From Paraburkholderia guartelaensis (GTDB lineage Bacteria; Pseudomonadota; Gammaproteobacteria; Burkholderiales; Burkholderiaceae): 64,000 bases of DNA. Position numbers and translations under genes: made by a program. Under the pieces are notes generated by a model that searched no databases, was not told where the DNA came from, and was given only the letters and a program-made list of their open reading frames with translations. The stretch lies in NCBI RefSeq assembly GCF_004353905.1, contig NZ_SMOD01000005.1:1-64000 (forward strand). The letters are read 5' to 3'. Shown in pieces: positions 51,524-64,000 of this stretch (its first letter is position 1; the number at the start of each line of letters is the position of its first letter).

Positions 51524-53527
51524 ATGCCACCGACGATTACCCCGCAAGTTCTGCCGGTTCCGTCAGCGACGGAGATCATCGACAGTTCGCCCAATCGAGC
51601 CGCGACCCGCAGCGTAGCGACGCATGAATATCGTCCGCACGTCGACGGCCTGCGCGCGATCGCGGTTATGGCAGTGATTCTGTTTCATGCGTTCCCAAGC
51701 CGGATGGCAGGCGGATTTATCGGGGTCGACGTTTTTTTCGTCATCTCCGGATACCTCATTACCACCATCATTCTGACCAATCTCGAGCACGACAAATTCA
51801 GTATTGCCGATTTTTACGCCAAGCGCATCCGACGAATCTTCCCCGCGCTTCTTCTTGTATTGTTCTTTTGCGCCGTTGCCGGTTGGCTCGTGCTGCTGCG
51901 AGACGAGTACCCGCAACTCGGGAAGCACATCGTCGGCGGGACCTCCTTCGTCCAGAATTTCGTCTTGTGGGGCGAGAGCGGCTACTTCGATAGCGGTCAC
52001 GAGGCCAAACCGCTGTTGCATCTCTGGAGCCTTGCGGTTGAAGAGCAATACTACATATTCTGGCCCCTGCTATTGAGCTATGCATGGACGCATCGCTGGC
52101 GATTCACGGTCGTCAATGGGGTGATCCTCGCGGCGTCCTTTGGCATTAGCGTATGGCTTGCCTGGCGGGATCCCGTTGCTGCCTTCTACTCGCCCCTTTC
52201 CCGCTTCTGGGAACTCATGGTTGGCGGCTCGCTTGCCTATATCGCTCTGCGTCGTCCGGATCTGGTCGGCCGATACGCCAATCTGCTCTGTGCAATGGGA
52301 GTGGGTGTCTTGCTGTCTGGATTCTTGCTGATCAATCATGAGCGGCCTTTTCCAGGATTTTGGGCATTGTTGCCGACGATGGGCACATTCCTCGTCATCG
52401 CAGCGGGTTCAGGCGCGTGGATCAATCGCACTATTCTCTCGAGTCGCCCCTTCGTGACTTGCGGGCTGATTAGCTACCCGCTTTATCTCTGGCATTGGCC
52501 GTTGTTGTCTTTCGCACACCTCGTCTGGCCGGACAATGGTCACCCCACGAAGATTGCCGTGGTATTGCTATCAGTCTTGCTCGCCTGGCTTACGCACCGT
52601 TATGTCGAGAGGAAGATTCGCTGGCATCGCTCCGCGAATCGAACGGCGCTTCTGCTGGTTCTCGGCCTCGTGCTGATGATGGTTAGCGGCGTGGCGATCA
52701 GGGATGCGCTCATCAGTCCCCGCTTCGACGCCGTCAACCTGGCAACGCGGACCGGGTGGCACTTCCTCGCGCTAAGAAGTCCGGATGGGCAGGCTCGGGA
52801 CGGCATCTATCCCTTGCACGAAGACCGGAAGACTACGACGCTTTTCCTCGGGGATTCGCATGTCGCCCAGTATGCCGAACGCGTCTACGCGGATGAGGAG
52901 GCCAACCCTTCAAAAAACGGCGCCATCTTTGCTGTCGCCGCGGCTTGTCCTCCCATTCCACACGTTTTAGATCATGATTTGCCGGTCGATTCGGAGTGCG
53001 GGTCGGTCCGGCGCGAGGCGTTGGCGAAGGCCGCGAATCGCCGAATAACGACGGTTGTGATCGGTGGCTACTGGAGTTACTACTTCAACGCCCCGGGCTA
53101 CTACCTGGTCAGCGGCCAAAAGGAGCTGAGTCTGGCCAAGCCAGAAGGAAGAGCGGCGGCATTCGCGGAGCTTGATCAGGAAGTCAGGGAACTGCAGGCG
53201 CAGAACAAAAAGGTCTATGTGCTGCTCGACAATCCGATAGGCGACCCGTTTGACCCACACGTATTTTTATCGCGAATCGGGCGCTTCGACCCACGCGAGG
53301 CTGAGCAACGCGTGAAAATCGACGGCCTGCAAGAGAGTGTTCGCAAGGAACTGATCGCGCTTGCCCAGCGCGATCATGCCTCGATCATCGACCCCGACGC
53401 GCGCCTGTGTGTGGATGAAGCGTGCATCCGCGTGACGGGAAAGTGGTCGGCCCTCTATGAGGACAGATCACACCTGAACCCGGACTGGATCGTGAAAAAC
53501 GCCGACTACATCGATCCGTCGATCTGA
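51524..53527 (+). CDS. OafA-type O-acyltransferase with C-terminal SGNH domain
   Basis: A 667-residue protein from the ATG at 51524. Residues about 40-400 form the acyltransferase-3 domain with eleven or so membrane segments: the first block YRPHVDGLRAIAVMAVILFHAFP, then GVDVFFVISGYLIT and FYAKRIRRIFPALL. The C-terminal 260 residues are an SGNH hydrolase-like domain with TLFLGDSHVAQYAERV (catalytic Ser) and, near the end, DRSHLNPDWI (His). This fused layout is that of OafB-like O-antigen acetyltransferases. It would acetylate O-antigen or another surface glycan at the periplasmic side. The 3' end faces ureG. Confidence 0.87.
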   Translation: MPPTITPQVLPVPSATEIIDSSPNRAATRSVATHEYRPHVDGLRAIAVMAVILFHAFPSRMAGGFIGVDVFFVISGYLITTIILTNLEHDKFSIADFYAKRIRRIFPALLLVLFFCAVAGWLVLLRDEYPQLGKHIVGGTSFVQNFVLWGESGYFDSGHEAKPLLHLWSLAVEEQYYIFWPLLLSYAWTHRWRFTVVNGVILAASFGISVWLAWRDPVAAFYSPLSRFWELMVGGSLAYIALRRPDLVGRYANLLCAMGVGVLLSGFLLINHERPFPGFWALLPTMGTFLVIAAGSGAWINRTILSSRPFVTCGLISYPLYLWHWPLLSFAHLVWPDNGHPTKIAVVLLSVLLAWLTHRYVERKIRWHRSANRTALLLVLGLVLMMVSGVAIRDALISPRFDAVNLATRTGWHFLALRSPDGQARDGIYPLHEDRKTTTLFLGDSHVAQYAERVYADEEANPSKNGAIFAVAAACPPIPHVLDHDLPVDSECGSVRREALAKAANRRITTVVIGGYWSYYFNAPGYYLVSGQKELSLAKPEGRAAAFAELDQEVRELQAQNKKVYVLLDNPIGDPFDPHVFLSRIGRFDPREAEQRVKIDGLQESVRKELIALAQRDHASIIDPDARLCVDEACIRVTGKWSALYEDRSHLNPDWIVKNADYIDPSI

Positions 53528-53554
53528 GAGACCGGTGGTGGGACGTCGATGTGT

Positions 53555-54205
53555 TCAAGCGTTTTCTGTGACCAGGAGGCCTCGCTTTTCAATGAACGCG
53601 ATCACGTGGTCCAGCCCATCGAGCGCCTTCAAATTGCACATCACAAACGGCCGCTCGCCACGCATCTTTTTCGCGTCGGAGGCCATGACGTCGAGGTTCG
53701 CGCCCACGAGCGGCGCGAGGTCGGTCTTGTTGATGACGAGCAGGTCCGACTTCGTGATGCCGGGACCGCCCTTGCGCGGAATCTTTTCGCCGCCGGCCAC
53801 GTCGATCACGTAGATCGTGAGGTCCGAAAGCTCGGGGCTGAAGGTGGCGGCGAGATTGTCGCCGCCCGATTCGATGAAGACGATGTCCGCATCGGGAAAG
53901 CGCGTGAGCATCTGGTCGACGGCTTCGAGGTTGATCGATGCGTCTTCGCGGATCGCCGTGTGCGGACAGCCGCCCGTTTCCACGCCCATGATGCGCTCGG
54001 CGGGCAGGGCGCCTGCGACGGTCAGCAGGCGCTGGTCTTCCTTCGTGTAGATGTCGTTGGTAATCGCGACGAGGTCGTAGCGCTCGCGCATGGCCTTGCA
54101 GAGCATTTCGAGCAAGGTCGTCTTGCCGGAGCCGACTGGTCCGCCCACGCCGACGCGCAGCGGCGGCAGTTTCTTCGTTCGTTTGCTGGGTGCGTGCGAA
54201 TTCAT
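53555..54205 (-). CDS. ureG: Urease accessory GTPase UreG
   Basis: A 216-residue SIMIBI-class GTPase with P-loop [18 protein letters not shown] (about residues 18-35), [15 protein letters not shown] near 113 and the [10 protein letters not shown] element near 159. It supplies GTP energy and nickel during urease activation with UreE, UreF and UreD. The gene closes the ure operon, 14 bp after ureF; convergent with the acyltransferase gene. Confidence 0.95.
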   Translation of the reverse strand: MNSHAPSKRTKKLPPLRVGVGGPVGSGKTTLLEMLCKAMRERYDLVAITNDIYTKEDQRLLTVAGALPAERIMGVETGGCPHTAIREDASINLEAVDQMLTRFPDADIVFIESGGDNLAATFSPELSDLTIYVIDVAGGEKIPRKGGPGITKSDLLVINKTDLAPLVGANLDVMASDAKKMRGERPFVMCNLKALDGLDHVIAFIEKRGLLVTENA

Positions 54206-54219
54206 GGTTCGTGTGTGTG

Positions 54220-54900
54220 TCAGGAGCGAAAGAGCCGCGAGTACTGCGATTCGTGGCGCGCAGAAAGTACGCCAAGCTGTGGCGCAAAGGTATTGAGCGC
54301 CTCGGGCGGCGTCGTGAGCGCGCGCGCCACGGCTTGTTCGATGGCGGGCCGCAGCGCGACGATGATGCGCTGCCCCGCGAGCTGGCCGAGCGGCACTGCC
54401 TTGAGTGCGGCGGCCGTCTGGTTTTCGATCCAGCTAAACGCGTAGGCGGCGAGCGCGGCGTCAGGCGCGGCCTCGTGGGCCCACGCAGCGAATGCGAATG
54501 TAGTGGGTTGCGCAATGGGCGTCATGCGCTCGAGCGTCGCGCGCCGCTCGGCATCGCCCCATTCGAGCTGCGCGCAGAGCTGGCGCAGCGACCAGCCCAT
54601 CTGCGCGGTTTCGCGCCGCAATTCCGCCGATTCTCGGCTCGCGACGAATTCCTCGTTCGCAACGATCAGCGCGCGCGCATCGTGCGTGCGCCAGCGTTTC
54701 ATCTGGTGCGCCACAAAAGGTAGTTCGCCGCAAGCGAGCACGTTCGCGAGGCCACCGGCTATCCAGCGTGCGGCGTCGTCTGCGTTCGTCACGAGTTGCG
54801 CATCGATTGCGGCCTCGAGTCCCTGCGAGTAGCTGAACGCGCCGATGGGCAGCGCCGGCGACGCGAGATGCAGCAGGGCGGTCAGCTCAGCGATGTTCAT
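54220..54900 (-). CDS. ureF: Urease accessory protein UreF
   Basis: A 226-residue all-alpha protein from the ATG at 54900 ([29 protein letters not shown]), the standard UreF start; a 70-codon Thr-rich extension in the same frame is just ureE read out of frame. It overlaps the 3' end of ureE by 14 bp. It bridges UreD and UreG in the activation complex. Confidence 0.93.
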   Translation of the reverse strand: MNIAELTALLHLASPALPIGAFSYSQGLEAAIDAQLVTNADDAARWIAGGLANVLACGELPFVAHQMKRWRTHDARALIVANEEFVASRESAELRRETAQMGWSLRQLCAQLEWGDAERRATLERMTPIAQPTTFAFAAWAHEAAPDAALAAYAFSWIENQTAAALKAVPLGQLAGQRIIVALRPAIEQAVARALTTPPEALNTFAPQLGVLSARHESQYSRLFRS

Positions 54901-55537
54901 GGCTGTGGTCGTGCGCGTGGCCGTCGCAATGACCGTGATCGTGTCCGCATTCGTGGTCATGCGCTTGATCGTCGCCATGAGCGTGATTGTGCGAATGACC
55001 GTGCGAATGCGCGTGATCGTGATGTCCGTGGTGCTCGTCGTACACGCGTTGCGCGAGCGCGTAGTCGTCGGCGAAGGTTTCGTCGTGGCCGTGGCGATGG
55101 CCGCCGCCATATGCGCCCGATTCCGGTTGGAACGGCAGTTCCACGCGCTCTACCTGCGCGCCCAGGCGCTTGAGCATGTCTTCGAGCACGGGGTCCGCTT
55201 CGAGCTTGAGTTCGTCCGTGCCCACTTCCACCGGCGTATGGCGATTGCCGAGGTGATACGCGGCGCGCGTGAGGGTGAGGCGGTCCGGCGCGCGGACACG
55301 AAGCACGCTCTCGGCCGCCGCGATCACGCGCACAAGGCCGCCGTCGTCGGCCACGAGCATGTCGCCGTCGCGCAGCACCGTGCCGCGCGGCAGCACGACA
55401 CCCACCTCCTCGCCGGTGTCGAGCGTGGCCGCGAAGCGGCTCTTGCAGCGCGCGTCGTAGGGCAGCGTGAGCGTGGGCGCCCGCTTCACAAGAACGGGCG
55501 CGAGCTTCGCATTGAGTCGTTTGTCGATCGTGCGCAT
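54887..55537 (-). CDS. ureE: Urease nickel metallochaperone UreE
   Basis: A 216-residue protein. The N-terminal peptide-binding domain has [22 protein letters not shown]; the C-terminal part after about residue 145 is a long His/Asp-rich tail with repeated HGH, HDH and HAH units, suited to store several nickel ions. It delivers nickel to UreG. The gene overlaps ureF and follows ureC with nine bases between. The tail is long and His-rich even for a UreE. Confidence 0.93.
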   Translation of the reverse strand: MRTIDKRLNAKLAPVLVKRAPTLTLPYDARCKSRFAATLDTGEEVGVVLPRGTVLRDGDMLVADDGGLVRVIAAAESVLRVRAPDRLTLTRAAYHLGNRHTPVEVGTDELKLEADPVLEDMLKRLGAQVERVELPFQPESGAYGGGHRHGHDETFADDYALAQRVYDEHHGHHDHAHSHGHSHNHAHGDDQAHDHECGHDHGHCDGHAHDHSHEHR

Positions 55538-55546
55538 GGCTAAACT

Positions 55547-57253
<1,707 letters not shown>

Positions 57254-57294
57254 GTCGGATTCCTGATGAATTCGCCTGAATTCGCTGGCCGCGC

Positions 57295-57600
57295 TCAGAG
57301 CGGGCCCATCACCTGGCCGTTGAAGCCGTACACGGCGCGCTCGCCCGCAAGCGCCACGAGTTCCACGGTGCGCTCCTGTCCTGGCTCGAAGCGCACAGCC
57401 GTGCCCGCCGCAATGTTCAGGCGAAAGCCGCGCGCGGCCTCGCGGTCGAACGAGAGCGCGGCGTTGACCTCGTAGAAGTGGAAGTGCGAGCCGATCTGCA
57501 CGGGGCGGTCACCCGTGTTGGCCACCTTCACAGTGATGGTTTCGCGGCCTGCGTTGAGTTCGATTTCGCCGTCGTCGATCAGCATTTCGCCGGGGATCAT
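57295..57600 (-). CDS. ureB: Urease beta subunit
   Basis: A 101-residue beta-sandwich subunit; [20 protein letters not shown] and [19 protein letters not shown] are family-typical. It forms the urease trimer of heterotrimers with UreA and UreC. It is 17 bp after ureA. Confidence 0.95.
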   Translation of the reverse strand: MIPGEMLIDDGEIELNAGRETITVKVANTGDRPVQIGSHFHFYEVNAALSFDREAARGFRLNIAAGTAVRFEPGQERTVELVALAGERAVYGFNGQVMGPL

Positions 57601-57617
57601 GGCTGGCTCCTCCCGGC

Positions 57618-57920
57618 TCAGGGGATCGGATGGTGGACGGTGACGAGCTTGGTGCCGTCGGGGAAGGTCGCTTCGACCTGGATGTCGGGGATCATCTCGG
57701 GCACGCCTTCCATCACGTCGTCGCGCGTGAGGAGCGTCGTGCCGTAGTGCATGACTTCGGCGACGGTCTTGCCGTCGCGGGCCGCTTCCATCAGCGCGGC
57801 ACTGATGAAGGCGACGGCCTCCGGGTAGTTGAGCTTGAGGCCGCGCTCGCGCCGCCTTTCGGCGAGCAGCGCGGCGGTGAAGATCAGGAGCTTGTCTTTC
57901 TCGCGTGGCGTGAGCTTCAT
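57618..57920 (-). CDS. ureA: Urease gamma subunit
   Basis: A 100-residue subunit starting [14 protein letters not shown] at the ATG at 57920; a ten-residue extension to 57950 is atypical. It includes [22 protein letters not shown] and [21 protein letters not shown]. The 250-bp gap to ureD contains no gene I can support. Confidence 0.95.
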   Translation of the reverse strand: MKLTPREKDKLLIFTAALLAERRRERGLKLNYPEAVAFISAALMEAARDGKTVAEVMHYGTTLLTRDDVMEGVPEMIPDIQVEATFPDGTKLVTVHHPIP

Positions 57921-58171
57921 CGCGTCATCGTATTGGGTCGGTTGGGGCAAGTCTGTCGACCCAGCTTACGGGAGCGAGGTTACGCGCAGCTTGCGGCCTC
58001 GCGCGCGGCGCGCACGAATCGATGCAAGCTCACAGCAAGGTGTGTGCCAATGAAGGGGACAGCGTAGATGCACCGATTTCGATGCGTTTTTGCACCGCGT
58101 TGGCGTTGCTGCGCTGCGTTGTCGTGCGTGAAGGCGCCGATGTGCACTATAGCGGTGCGCATAACGTGCGC

Positions 58172-59077
58172 TCAGGTCGTCCACAAGCGCAGCGGCGCGG
58201 CCTTCACGCCATGCACGAACGGACGCAGCGCCGTCCAGCATTGCGTGAGCGTGTTCTGCAGCGGTTCCATCGAACGCGAGACCACGCGCACGAGCACGAC
58301 GCCAGGCGCAATGCAGGTCGCGCCCGAGCGCAGCGCATCATCGAACGGCAGGATGGCGGCAAGGTCTTGCGCGAGCGCCTCGTTGCATGCGGGGCCGATC
58401 GCCCACAGCACGCCGAAAGCGGGGTAGCCAGCGAGCCCTTGCGGCGCGTCGCGCAGCGGGTCGTTGGCGTCGATGAGGGCGCGTTCGAGCCAGAGCAGCT
58501 GATCGTCGCATTCGCCTTCAGGTGCAGCGCGCGTCACGCGCGTGAGCGCGCGCACCATGCCCGCCGACCAGCGCTCGCCCGCGGCCTGGCGGCCCAGTTG
58601 CGTCGCGTCCCAGCCGATGGCCGTGGCCCCCTCGCCGAGTGTGAGCGCAAATTCGAGTTCGGCGTGCGCGTGGTCGAATACGAGGTTGTTCTGCGGTAGC
58701 CAGTCGAGCTTCGCGCCGGCGCCCACGCGCACGTTGATGCGCTGGCGCGCCACGCGGCAGTTCGACTTGTACCACTTGGTGGCGCCCGGCGTCGTGAGCA
58801 CGGCGTGAGCGCCTTTGCCCACGTTCACGTCGATGTCGAGCCGATCGCCGCCCGCGATGCCTGCTGGCGGATGCACGATCACCGCGTGACAGATCGCGTC
58901 GCCTTCGGGGTAGAGCGGCCGTTGCACGCGCAACGGCCCCACGTGCAGGCGATGCGTGAGCGCGGTGCGCGCGCCCTGGCGCTCAAAGCCGAGCTCGAGT
59001 TTCGCGGCCCATTCCTGATGCGCGGTGCTGCGAAACGTGGTGTTGGCGAGTGCGGCGTGATCGACGTGGAGCGACAT
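58172..59077 (-). CDS. ureD: Urease accessory protein UreD
   Basis: A 301-residue protein from the ATG at 59077 ([15 protein letters not shown]); a 17-residue extension is possible. Conserved elements: [45 protein letters not shown] and [11 protein letters not shown]. It binds UreF-UreG in the activation complex. It precedes ureA as is usual and lies 68 bp after urtE in the same orientation. Confidence 0.93.
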   Translation of the reverse strand: MSLHVDHAALANTTFRSTAHQEWAAKLELGFERQGARTALTHRLHVGPLRVQRPLYPEGDAICHAVIVHPPAGIAGGDRLDIDVNVGKGAHAVLTTPGATKWYKSNCRVARQRINVRVGAGAKLDWLPQNNLVFDHAHAELEFALTLGEGATAIGWDATQLGRQAAGERWSAGMVRALTRVTRAAPEGECDDQLLWLERALIDANDPLRDAPQGLAGYPAFGVLWAIGPACNEALAQDLAAILPFDDALRSGATCIAPGVVLVRVVSRSMEPLQNTLTQCWTALRPFVHGVKAAPLRLWTT

Positions 59078-59145
59078 GCGTGACGAGGGGAAAAAGCGGG
59101 GAATGGCGTGGAGAATAGCACGCGCCATCCACGCCGAATCTACAT

Positions 59146-59841
59146 TTAAACCGCGATCAACTCCCGCACCCCATCCGCATCCATGCTCGCGCCGGCACCA
59201 CCCGCCACGATTTCGCCGCGGCTCATCACCCAGTAGCGGTCCGCAATGGCCTTGGCGAAGTCGTAGTACTGCTCGACCAGCAGCACCGTCATCTGCATCT
59301 CTTCGACGAGCCGCCGCAGCGTGCGACCGATGTCCTGAATGATCGAAGGCTGAATGCCTTCAGTAGGCTCATCGAGAATCAGCAACTGCGGATCGCTCAT
59401 CAGCGCGCGGCCGATGGCGAGCTGCTGCTGCTGGCCACCCGAGAGGTCGCCGCCGCGCCGCGCCTTCATGTCTTTGAGCACAGGAAAGAGTTCGTAGATA
59501 TGCGCGGGCACCCTTGACGGCATGCGCTTCTTGCTCGCCGCGCCCACGAGCAGATTCTCTTCGACGCTCAAGCGCGGAAAGATGTCGCGCCCTTGCGGCA
59601 CGTAAGCGAGTCCCTGTGCCACCCGCGCATGCGTGGGCAGCTTCGTGAGCGCTTCGCCGCGCCAGGCGATCGAGCCGTTCTTCGTCGGCACGACGCCCAT
59701 GAGGCAGCGCAGCAGCGTGGTCTTGCCCACGCCGTTGCGGCCGAGCAGCACGGTGAGTTCGCCCTCGGGCACCGTCATCGAGACGTTGCGCAAGATGTGG
59801 CTGCCGCCATAGTACTGATTCAGCGATTCGATAGTTAGCAT
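59146..59841 (-). CDS. urtE: Urea ABC transporter ATP-binding protein UrtE
   Basis: A 231-residue ABC ATPase: Walker [12 protein letters not shown] (about 34-44), signature [12 protein letters not shown] near 136, Walker [11 protein letters not shown] near 156. [20 protein letters not shown] and the TEGIQPSII element match the UrtE subgroup of branched-chain/urea ABC ATPases. It powers urea import with UrtD. Confidence 0.9.
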   Translation of the reverse strand: MLTIESLNQYYGGSHILRNVSMTVPEGELTVLLGRNGVGKTTLLRCLMGVVPTKNGSIAWRGEALTKLPTHARVAQGLAYVPQGRDIFPRLSVEENLLVGAASKKRMPSRVPAHIYELFPVLKDMKARRGGDLSGGQQQQLAIGRALMSDPQLLILDEPTEGIQPSIIQDIGRTLRRLVEEMQMTVLLVEQYYDFAKAIADRYWVMSRGEIVAGGAGASMDADGVRELIAV

Positions 59842-59863
59842 GGCTGATATGTTCGAGACGGCC

Positions 59864-60745
59864 CTAGCGGCCCAGATACGATTCGATGACCGCTTCGTCG
59901 CGCTTCACGTCGTCGAGCGTGCCGTGCGCAAGCACGCTGCCTTCGGCCATCACCGTGACGCGCCCCGTTTCCCCCGCGAGCGCGGCGACGAACTCCATGT
60001 CGTGCTCGACCACCATCATCGAGCAACTGCCGCGCAGGCGGTTGAGCAGCGTCGCGAGTTCCATGGTTTCGTCGTCGGTCATGCCCGCGGCCGGCTCGTC
60101 GAGCAGCAGCAGTTGCGGCTTTTGCATGAGCAGCATGCCGATTTCGAGCCGCTGCTTCTGGCCGTGCGATAGCTCGCCGGCGAGGCGTCGCGCGTCGCTC
60201 TCCAGCCGGATCACTTCGAGCGTTTCCTCGATCTTCGCCTGCGCTTCGCGGCCAAGGCGCGCGCGCAGCGTGGCGAACCAGCCCTTGTCTGCCTTCATCG
60301 CGAGTTCGAGATTCTCCCAGACAGGATGCTGCTCGAACACAGTGGGCTTCTGGAACTTGCGGCCAATGCCCGCGCGCGCGATCGCCGGCTCGTTCATGCG
60401 CGTGAGGTCGAGCGTCTGTCCGAGGAACACCTTGCCCGAATCGGGCGCGGTCTTGCCGGTGATGACGTCCATCATCGTGGTCTTGCCCGCACCGTTCGGG
60501 CCGATCACGCAGCGCAGCTCGCCCGCGTCGATTACGAGCGAGAGCTTGTTGAGCGCGCGAAAGCCGTCGAAGCTTACGGTCACGTCTTCGAGGTACAGGA
60601 TCGTGCCGTGCGAGATGTCGATTGCGCCGGGTTCGACCACGTGCCCGAGTTCGGCCACGCCGGAGAGGGCAAGTTCGTCGTACTTGAGGGCGTCGTCGAA
60701 GGGGTTGTGGTTGAGCGGGTCGCTGATCACGCTATGTCCGTTCAT
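59864..60745 (-). CDS. urtD: Urea ABC transporter ATP-binding protein UrtD
   Basis: A 293-residue protein from the ATG at 60745, which overlaps the urtC stop as ATGA; the longer frame is urtC out of frame. Walker A GPNGAGKTTMMDVI is at about 88, signature LSHGQKQRLEIG near 196 and Walker B LLLLDEPAAGM near 214. The first 50 residues form an extra N-terminal stretch seen in this subgroup. Functions with UrtE. Confidence 0.9.
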   Translation of the reverse strand: MNGHSVISDPLNHNPFDDALKYDELALSGVAELGHVVEPGAIDISHGTILYLEDVTVSFDGFRALNKLSLVIDAGELRCVIGPNGAGKTTMMDVITGKTAPDSGKVFLGQTLDLTRMNEPAIARAGIGRKFQKPTVFEQHPVWENLELAMKADKGWFATLRARLGREAQAKIEETLEVIRLESDARRLAGELSHGQKQRLEIGMLLMQKPQLLLLDEPAAGMTDDETMELATLLNRLRGSCSMMVVEHDMEFVAALAGETGRVTVMAEGSVLAHGTLDDVKRDEAVIESYLGR

Positions 60746-61935
60746 GGGCGTTCGCTCCGCGTGGTGATCCGGTTCCGGATGAGTTCGATGAGTCCCATGA
60801 TGCCGTTGGGCAGCAACAGCGGCACGAGCACGAACATCAGGCCGAGGAAGAACAGCCAGTACTCGGCGAAATGCGCGGTGAAAAAGCTCTTTGCGCCGTT
60901 CACGGCGAACGCGCCGATGATCGGCCCGATGAGCGTGCCGCGCCCGCCCACGGCCACCCAGATCGCCATTTCGATCGAGTTGCCGGGCGACATCTCGCTC
61001 GGGTTGATGATGCCGACCTGCGGCACGTAGAGCGCACCCGCAATGCCGCACAGGACGGCCGAGACCGTCCACACGAACAGCTTGTAGCCGAGCGGGCTGT
61101 AGCCGAGAAACATGAGGCGCGTTTCGCCGTCGCGCACGGCGGTCACGACACGCCCGAGCTTCGACGTGACGATGGCGCGCGCGCCGAGAAACGCGAGCAC
61201 GAGCACGGCGAACGTCAGGAGGAACAGCACGGTGCGCGTGCCCGGATGCGTGATCGGCATGCCCGCAATGCGCTTGAAGTCCGTGAAGCCGTTGTTGCCG
61301 CCGAAGCCCGTTTCGTTGCGGTAGAAGAGCAGCATGGCGGCGAACGTCATGGCCTGCGTGATGATCGAGAGGTACACGCCTTTCACGCGCGAGCGGAACG
61401 TGAAGAAGCCGAACACCCAGGCGACTACGGCGGGCACGAGCACGACGAGCAGGAGTGCGTACCAGAGGTGCTCTGTGCCTTGCCAGTACCACGGCAGCGC
61501 ATGCCAGTCGAGAAACACCATGAAGTCGGGCAGGTCGCTGCCGTACTTGCCGTCGTGACCGATCTCGCGCATGAGGTACATGCCGATGGCGTAGCCGCCC
61601 AGCGCGAAGAAGAGACCGTGACCGAGGCTCAGAATGCCGCAGTAGCCCCACACTAGATCGAGCGCGAGTGCGGCGATCGCATAGCACATGAGCTTGCCGA
61701 CGAGCGTCATCGCATATGCGGAAAGATGCAGCGCGCTCGATTGCGGCAGCACCAGCGCGCAAAGCGGCACGCCTACGCCGATTGCGAGGATCAGCACGAT
61801 GAGCGCGAGCCAGGCGCGCGGCGAGAGGAGGGCAGGCCGCGCGGGCAGGCCGAGAGCGAACGTTTCGGCGCCGTCGCCGGAAGGTCGCGAGGTGCCCAGC
61901 GTGTGACGCGTGGAAGAGGAAGTGACGCTCGTCAT
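60742..61935 (-). CDS. urtC: Urea ABC transporter permease UrtC
   Basis: A 397-residue LivM-type permease with about nine or ten membrane segments; ATG at 61935 has GGAGG six bases upstream and starts one base after the urtB stop. LDLVWGYCGILSLGHGLFFALGGYAIG near 88-114, GNNGFTDFKRIAGMPI, and GRGTLIGPIIGAFAVNGAKSFF are the UrtC-type blocks. It forms the membrane channel with UrtB. Confidence 0.9.
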   Translation of the reverse strand: MTSVTSSSTRHTLGTSRPSGDGAETFALGLPARPALLSPRAWLALIVLILAIGVGVPLCALVLPQSSALHLSAYAMTLVGKLMCYAIAALALDLVWGYCGILSLGHGLFFALGGYAIGMYLMREIGHDGKYGSDLPDFMVFLDWHALPWYWQGTEHLWYALLLVVLVPAVVAWVFGFFTFRSRVKGVYLSIITQAMTFAAMLLFYRNETGFGGNNGFTDFKRIAGMPITHPGTRTVLFLLTFAVLVLAFLGARAIVTSKLGRVVTAVRDGETRLMFLGYSPLGYKLFVWTVSAVLCGIAGALYVPQVGIINPSEMSPGNSIEMAIWVAVGGRGTLIGPIIGAFAVNGAKSFFTAHFAEYWLFFLGLMFVLVPLLLPNGIMGLIELIRNRITTRSERP

Positions 61936-61936
61936 G

Positions 61937-63577
<1,641 letters not shown>

Positions 63578-63692
63578 GGTGCTTTCTTTTTTGGTGCGGA
63601 CCACAGCGCAACAGCCTGAAGTTACGCCGCGGCCCGTAGACAGGGCACGCGAGCGCACGCCACGTTGCGGCGCGGCGCTCGCGAAGACAACG

Positions 63693-64000
63693 TCAGGCCA
63701 CGCGCGAGCGGCGCAGGAAGGCGGGCAGCGCGTTCGAGGTGACCACATCCGGCTTGCCTTCGTTGCCGGCGATGAACGGGCTCCACGGCTGCGCGCGCAC
63801 GGCGGTCTTCGTCTTCCAGACGACGTTGAACTGGCCGTCGCCGCGAATCTCGCCGATCATCACCGGCTTGTGCAGGTGATGGTTGCCGTCCATCGTGAGC
63901 GTGAAGCCCGAGGGCGCCGCCACGGTCTGGCCGATCATCGCCACGCGCACCTTGTCGACATCGGTGCTCTTCGCCTTTTCCACGGCTTGCTTCCACATGT
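63693..64000 (-). CDS. urtA: Urea ABC transporter substrate-binding protein UrtA (C-terminal part)
   Basis: Only the last 102 residues are in the window; the gene continues past the right edge. The visible part (AMIGQTVAAPSGFTLTMDGNHHLHKPVMIGEIRGDGQF) is the C-terminal lobe of UrtA/AmiC-type urea-binding proteins. It is the first gene of the urt-ure run seen here, followed by 115 bp before urtB. Confidence 0.9.
   Translation of the reverse strand, partial: MWKQAVEKAKSTDVDKVRVAMIGQTVAAPSGFTLTMDGNHHLHKPVMIGEIRGDGQFNVVWKTKTAVRAQPWSPFIAGNEGKPDVVTSNALPAFLRRSRVA

Noticed and set aside
54901..55110. Thr-rich N-terminal extension of UreF
   Set aside because: It is the His-rich tail of UreE read in another frame; the family start is MNIAEL at 54900.
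59864..61762. 632-codon minus-strand frame containing urtD
   Set aside because: Only the part from the ATG at 60745 matches UrtD; the rest is urtC out of frame.

Overview
This GC-rich window reads as a chromosomal segment of a betaproteobacterium of the Burkholderia / Paraburkholderia / Caballeronia group. The inference rests on the gene set: a Kdo 3-hydroxylase gene between waaC and waaA, a urt-ure urea uptake and urease cluster in the order usual for Burkholderiales, a Burkholderia-type Tad/Flp pilus locus, and an O-antigen/exopolysaccharide region with CapD-like, WecA-like, GalE and O-antigen ligase proteins. No database search was possible; names rest on motifs and context.

Region 1 (1-8551, minus strand after an IS256-type transposase tail) looks like a lipid-linked pentose module: a HAD-UbiA prenyltransferase fusion, a DprE1-like FAD oxidase and a DprE2-like reductase in overlapping order, then an epimerase, an FAD oxidoreductase and a GtrA-type membrane protein, with a large polytopic membrane protein upstream as the candidate transferase. 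Region 2 (8770-15310) continues the glycan theme: GT2 transferase, epimerase, WecA/WbpL-like initiating transferase and CapD/WbpM-like dehydratase in one tight operon, then cysC and galE on the other strand. Region 3 (15343-25195) holds a GT4 transferase, an O-antigen ligase flanked on one side by a decayed copy of lrgAB and on the other by the intact lrgAB pair, then a decayed accessory stretch (IS3 remnant, methyltransferase, acyltransferase fragment, Xre-like ORF), a GT2 transferase and a Wzx-type flippase.

Region 4 (25196-33578) has a phosphomannomutase/phosphoglucomutase, four GT87 (DUF2029) membrane transferases and a polyprenyl-phosphate glycosyltransferase, with one small superinfection-immunity-type protein between them. 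Together they could supply and use a polyprenyl-phosphate sugar, perhaps mannose. Region 5 (34342-45240) is a Tad locus: three nearly identical flp pilin genes, prepilin peptidase, CpaB, secretin, a small lipoprotein, TadZ, TadA, TadB, TadC, TadE and TadG. Region 6 (45426-50900) is lipopolysaccharide inner core: waaC, kdoO, waaA, then a GT9-type gene on the opposite strand followed by a second, broken 3' piece of waaA.

Region 7 (51524-64000) has an acyltransferase-3/SGNH O-acetylase, then on the minus strand the urea system, transcribed from right to left: urtA (cut by the window edge), urtB, urtC, urtD, urtE, ureD, ureA, ureB, ureC, ureE, ureF, ureG. The strongest candidates for something little described are the DprE1/E2-UbiA-GtrA pentose module, the GT87 array next to the Tad locus, and the repeated pattern of a surface-glycan gene inserted beside a broken duplicate of its neighbour (lrgAB and waaA).
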